This document shows, piece by piece, positions 60,799 through 64,000 of a DNA stretch of 64,000 bases; position 1 is the first letter of the stretch; every line of letters starts with the position of its first letter. A model generated the notes under the pieces. That model saw nothing but the letters and a program-made list of their open reading frames with translations, did not search any database and had not been told where the DNA came from. The stretch comes from Himantopus leucocephalus (taxonomy: Eukaryota; Chordata; Aves; Charadriiformes; Recurvirostridae). Where the stretch lies: NCBI GenBank assembly GCA_003993805.1, contig RSEF01000001.1, positions 211,602,422 through 211,666,421 of the forward strand. Direction: 5' to 3'. A program made the translations under genes and the position numbers.

Positions 60799-60811
60799 CT
60801 TCAGTCAGCAT
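60791..60811 (-). other. upstream ORF overlapping the ANKRD49 start
   Basis: The first three bases of the exon (60811-60809) are an ATG that opens a seven-codon frame, ATG CTG ACT GAA GAT GAG TAA. Its stop overlaps codon 2 of ANKRD49. With the proposed upstream exon the context is CAGATGC, which is weak, so leaky scanning is expected. Confidence 0.6.
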
Positions 60812-61190
60812 CTGTAAGTAGCAGATTATTTATAATAACTTTTATTCTTATTCGTGGCCTAATCGTCAATAAAAACACCTCATTGTCTATAAACAAATGA
60901 TTTGGCGAAAAGACTGGACTTTAAGGCAGTGTTTCTGCCCGCCCTTTCCCCTCACGCCCCGACAGAAGGCCGGGCCCTGCAGTGCCGGCCTCGCCGACCC
61001 CCCGGGGCCCACGCCACCCCTGGGGGGGGGGCCCAACGCCCACCCCGGCGCCACCGGGAGCCCGCCCCGAGGGCCCCCCCGCTTCCCCGGCCCTGCCTGC
61101 GGGCTGCCGCCGGCCACACGCCGTCCCTCCGGTCTCCCATCCGCGCTCGCCACCCGCCCGGCCCGGCTTAGCTTCACGACCGAACGCACC
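60812..61190 (-). other. ANKRD49: ANKRD49 5' intron and proposed end of non-coding exon 1
   Basis: A good donor, CCGCAG|GTGCGT, has its last exon base at 61190 on the minus strand. Splicing to the acceptor at 60811 would remove 378 nt. Mammalian ANKRD49 also has a non-coding first exon as far as I recall. The exon's 5' end is not defined by the sequence. Confidence 0.55.
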
Positions 61191-61870
61191 TGCGGCCCCC
61201 ACCGACGCAGAGCTCTGGGGGCGGAGCTACCCGCGAGGGCGGGGCCACCCGCCGAGAGGACGCACGCCCACCACCCGCCCAAGGAATCCTTCCGGCCCGC
61301 GCCCGCCAGCGGACGTGACGACACTGCTTCGCCGGGATCGGCCCGCGGCTGACCAATCGCGGCGGCCCCGCGGTGAGCGCGCGGGCGTTGAGCTATCGCG
61401 AGAGCGGCGTTGGATCCCGCCCTTCTCGGCGCCATGGCAACGGCGCGCGGCGACGGGTGGCCGTGCTAGGCCGCGGGGTGAGGGACGGGCCCCGGGTGTC
61501 ACTTTCTATCGGTCGCCGGCCCCCAGTGGAGGGTTGCGGCCTCGCCCCGTGGCGCCGCGGGTGCTGGCAGCTGCCCCGCGCTCCTGAGGGGGGAGCGGGC
61601 CCGGGTGCCGCCGCCGTTACCGTGCGCTGTTGCTGAACCCGATGGCGGTCCTGCTCCTCCCGGTGCCGCCGTGCCCATCCGCCCCGCCTCCTGCCCAGTC
61701 ACGTTTTGCGGCCGTTGCCGTGAAGTTGTCCCTTCCTTGGGTGCCTGCGGGTGGCCTTGCTGGGGAGGGAGGCGTCGGGAGCCGCGCTGCCTTCCCGGGC
61801 GGCCGGTGTGAGAGGGCTGGCGGCGCCCCGCGGGGCGGCCGTGCCTGTGGTGCAGCTGTGAACGGCTAAA
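60930..61870. promoter_or_regulatory. shared bidirectional CpG-island promoter of ANKRD49 and MRE11
   Basis: A CpG island separates the two divergent genes. Between the proposed ANKRD49 exon 1 (ending 61190) and the proposed MRE11 exon 1 (ending 61477) lie an ETS-type CCGGAAGG on the minus strand (61288-61295), a CCAAT box (61353-61357), a near-perfect TCTCGCGAGA element (TATCGCGAGA, 61394-61403) and an RFX X-box-like GGCGCCATGGCAAC (61428-61441). No TATA box is seen. CCAAT, ETS and TCTCGCGAGA elements are typical of TATA-less divergent promoters of housekeeping genes. Confidence 0.8.
61434..61469 (+). other. upstream ORF with strong start context in the MRE11 leader
   Basis: GGCGCCATGG is close to the optimal start context. 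The frame has 11 codons and ends at TAG, nine bases before a candidate donor (GGGGTGAGG, GT at 61478-61479) that would end MRE11 exon 1. Whether it is in the mRNA depends on the transcription start, which the sequence does not show. Confidence 0.45.
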
Positions 61871-61999
61871 CCAAGCACGGATCTTTCCTTATCTTGAGGT
61901 TTTTTGCAAGCAAGAATAACTAGTAAAATAAACTGTGTGATTGATCGTTCAGCTCACTGTAGCCTTCGTTCTGATTCATTTATAATTTTTGCCTCTTAG

Positions 62000-62114
62000 G
62001 CTTTACATAGCATCGATGAAGGTGGAAACTGACTTCCTGACCTGACCTACCCAGCTGTGTCCAGAGCCGCTTTGTGAGGAGTCTTGGCACGAAGATGAGT
62101 ACCGTCAACTCGCA
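62000..62114 (+). other. MRE11: MRE11 exon 2 (5' UTR plus first 20 coding bases)
   Basis: The acceptor TTTTTGCCTCTTAG ends at 61999 and the donor TCGCA|GTAAGC is at 62115. The leader part contains a nine-codon upstream ORF (62016-62045, ATG with T at -3, weak context). The main ATG is at 62095 with A at -3. Confidence 0.85.
62095..62114 (+). CDS. MRE11: MRE11 first coding segment
   Basis: ATG AGT ACC GTC AAC TCG CA, with phase 2 at the donor. The split codon becomes CAG with the first base of the next exon, giving MSTVNSQDDED, the same length as the human N-terminus. Confidence 0.93.
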
Positions 62115-63836
62115 GTAAGCTCATGTTGTCTGCAGCTCTATGCAGTTCTTCTGTCATCAAATAGCAAGTCCTTTGTATGCTTGGAATAAGTTAAGAAGAA
62201 CTCAGTTCAGTGTTTATGCTTTGCCTCAGATCCTTATGATCATCATACTTGCTTCCATATATATGTAGATTACCAGTGCAAAGAGAGAAAATTGAACGTT
62301 TGTTCAGCAAGTCTTTTTAAGGGCAGAAAACATGAAAAGGCTTCTTTAGTTTTTCATTAGATACTTCACAGAGATGGTTGCAGCCCTTTACTACAGTAGC
62401 CTGATTAGGATAACCTAGTTTTCAAACTGCTTGGTTTGGTGAAGATCGATTTGTAATAAAACTAGTGAAAAGTTTAGAAAATGTTACAGGAATGATATTT
62501 CAATAGAGTTTTATAACAAATCTCTTGTGTATTTAATGACTTTAGACAGGACAGCTTACCTTAATAAAGTTTGTGTTGAAATTTCTTAAGTGTATTGCTC
62601 TCTAACACAAATTTTTCCGCCTTATTCAGGGATGATGAAGATACCTTTAAAATACTTATTGCTACTGATATTCATCTTGGCTATTTGGAGAAGGATCCAG
62701 TTCGTGGAAATGATACTTTTGTAACCTTTGATGAAATTCTGCGCCATGCTCAAAAAAATGATGTAAGTACTGCTTTTTGAAAAGCAAAGGAGTGAGACTG
62801 CGTAAAATACGTTCCAGCCTGCCAGAAGCTGTAAAGCATAGGCCTGGTGCAATCTTCAGTAATATCAAGTTAAATGACTAAACTAAACTATTTATTGCAA
62901 CCAGCTACGTTTCTGTTTCAGTAAAAGGAATGCCTGTTCCTTTGTGAGAGCGTTCTTATTAAAGTAGGACCCTGGTCGCATTAACAGTGTTTTCAGGTTG
63001 CCTGCACCAGTTCCAGTGCTATTTAGAGAGGGTTTGTCACTGCAAGAAGGGAAAATAATTGGGAGGCGTGAGGGTAATGATACACAGTCTTCAGGCAACT
63101 GAGAAAGTAGAAAAAAAAGTTAGATACTTTAAAAGTGTTTCTGGTTTTAAGGATTAAATGTTTCTTAGTCAAATTATTTGTAATTTTGACGAAGATTATT
63201 TTTTTCCTAATGCTTTTTCAGAAGCTAAATATATACAGAAACTGCAACTAGTACCTTCTCAAAGTAATATGGGCATAGCTACTGATTTTTTTTCCTGCTA
63301 GTTACCACAGCAATGAAAAGATAATGTCTCTCTTCATGCCTGTCAAAGAAAATGTTCAAGGGCCAATCTGGAGACCCTTATTAAAATACTTAACTGTTAT
63401 TTTTTTTCAACACTATCAGTAGTTTTCTGCTATAGCTCTTCATAAATGGGTCTTTTTGGGTTTGGTTTTGTTTTAATGAATAATTTAGTTAATGTTTGTT
63501 TCCTGAGGACATTAAATACTGTGTCTGCAGATACCAATTCATTTTACCTAGAAGTCCAGATGTAAGGAGATGTGTGGAACTCCTTAGAAGATATAATTTA
63601 AACAATTTGCTTAGAAGTCTTTCAAAGTAATACAAAATGTTGTATTAAAATAATAGAGCTTTTTGTTACATACAGGTGGACTTTGTTTTATTAGGTGGGG
63701 ACCTTTTTCATGAAAACAAACCTTCAAGAAAAACAGTACACTCTTGTTTGGAGTCACTGAGAAAATACTGCATGGGTGATCGTCCTGTTCAGTTTGAAAT
63801 TTTGAGTGATCAGGCAGTTAATTTTCATTACAGCAA
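62095..63836 (+). CDS. MRE11: MRE11 double-strand break repair nuclease, N-terminal exons (partial)
   Basis: Coding segments are 62095-62114, 62630-62762 and 63676-63836, with GT-AG introns and compatible phases; together they give 104 codons plus 2 nt before the gene leaves the window. MRE11 is the Mn-dependent nuclease of the MRE11-RAD50-NBS1 complex, which senses and trims DNA double-strand breaks in the nucleus. The visible part is the start of the phosphoesterase domain: motif I, ATDIHLG, with metal ligands D20 and H22, and motif [15 protein letters not shown], with D60 and the catalytic H63. The numbering is the same as in the human protein. The peptide then runs through [17 protein letters not shown]. 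Phosphoesterase motif III and the rest of the protein lie to the right. It is divergent from ANKRD49, as in mammals. Confidence 0.97.
62630..62762 (+). CDS. MRE11: MRE11 coding exon with phosphoesterase motif I
   Basis: The acceptor CCGCCTTATTCAG and donor AATGAT|GTAAGT enclose 133 nt that bring the reading frame to exactly 51 codons. The exon carries ATDIHLG and [13 protein letters not shown]. Confidence 0.96.
63676..63836 (+). CDS. MRE11: MRE11 coding exon with phosphoesterase motif II
   Basis: The acceptor TTACATACAG and donor AGCAA|GTAAGTATG enclose 161 nt, residues 52-104 plus two bases. It carries GGDLFHEN with D60 and H63. The final lysine codon is completed by the next exon, outside the window. 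Confidence 0.96.
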
Positions 63837-64000
63837 GTAAGTATGTTCCTGTAAATTATGGTGTAAGGTTTGGTCTGTGTATTGGGTGAACATGTTGTGA
63901 TTTTTATGATTTATATTCTCTGTGACTGGAACCTTGAAGTTTTAGGCCTGTTTGCATGGGACAGTTTACAGGATGACTTCACCTATTGTCTTTTATAATC

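Noticed and set aside
60897..61587. Several 90-200-codon frames on both strands in the ANKRD49/MRE11 promoter
   Set aside because: CpG-island composition suppresses stops; peptides are Pro/Arg/Gly-rich without motifs, and this is a promoter region.

Overview
The window is vertebrate nuclear DNA, almost certainly from a bird. CR1 LINE fragments with the octamer-type 3' tail (ATTCTATG-like) recur, there is an avian ERVL-type solo LTR, genes have compact GT-AG introns, and the gene order matches the block around human 11q21. The visible sequence does not fix the species. It is a draft assembly: there are two gaps of exactly 1000 N, and four single Ns that each sit between near-identical direct duplicates.

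Layout from left to right. Positions 1-2419 hold the end of a minus-strand gene, AMOTL1, of which only exon 2 (2273-2419) is visible. Positions 2420-39743 are non-coding as far as I can read them: AMOTL1 intron 1 plus intergenic DNA, CR1 pieces, simple repeats and both large gaps. I found neither AMOTL1 exon 1 nor any PIWIL4 exon, although PIWIL4 lies between FUT4 and AMOTL1 in mammals. FUT4 is an intact single-exon minus-strand gene (39744-40844) in a strong CpG island, with a 48-bp minisatellite just upstream. Positions 41.5-52 kb are intergenic and carry a long CR1, a decayed CR1 ORF1 (esterase) and a solo LTR.

Positions 52044-55984 hold a three-exon minus-strand gene that I identify as the C11orf97 orthologue. 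Its exons are too small to stand out as open frames, but all splice sites and phases fit. Its CpG-island promoter is at about 55.64-56.26 kb. ANKRD49 (minus, coding 59145-60798) and MRE11 (plus, first three coding exons, running off the right edge) are divergent and share one CpG-island promoter at about 60.93-61.87 kb.

The gene order AMOTL1 - FUT4 - C11orf97 - ANKRD49 - MRE11 and all orientations agree with the mammalian arrangement as I remember it, read in reverse. The genes do not form a pathway: AMOTL1 is a junction and Hippo-YAP scaffold, FUT4 a Golgi fucosyltransferase, C11orf97 a small and poorly known (probably cilia-linked) protein, ANKRD49 an ankyrin-repeat protein and MRE11 the nuclease of the MRN DNA-break repair complex. 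Only ANKRD49 and MRE11 are likely to be co-regulated, through the shared promoter. I saw no CRISPR array, operon or other prokaryote-type system, and no convincing new multigene system. The most useful results are the hidden C11orf97 gene, the AMOTL1 exon, the leader uORFs, the FUT4 promoter minisatellite and the assembly duplications.
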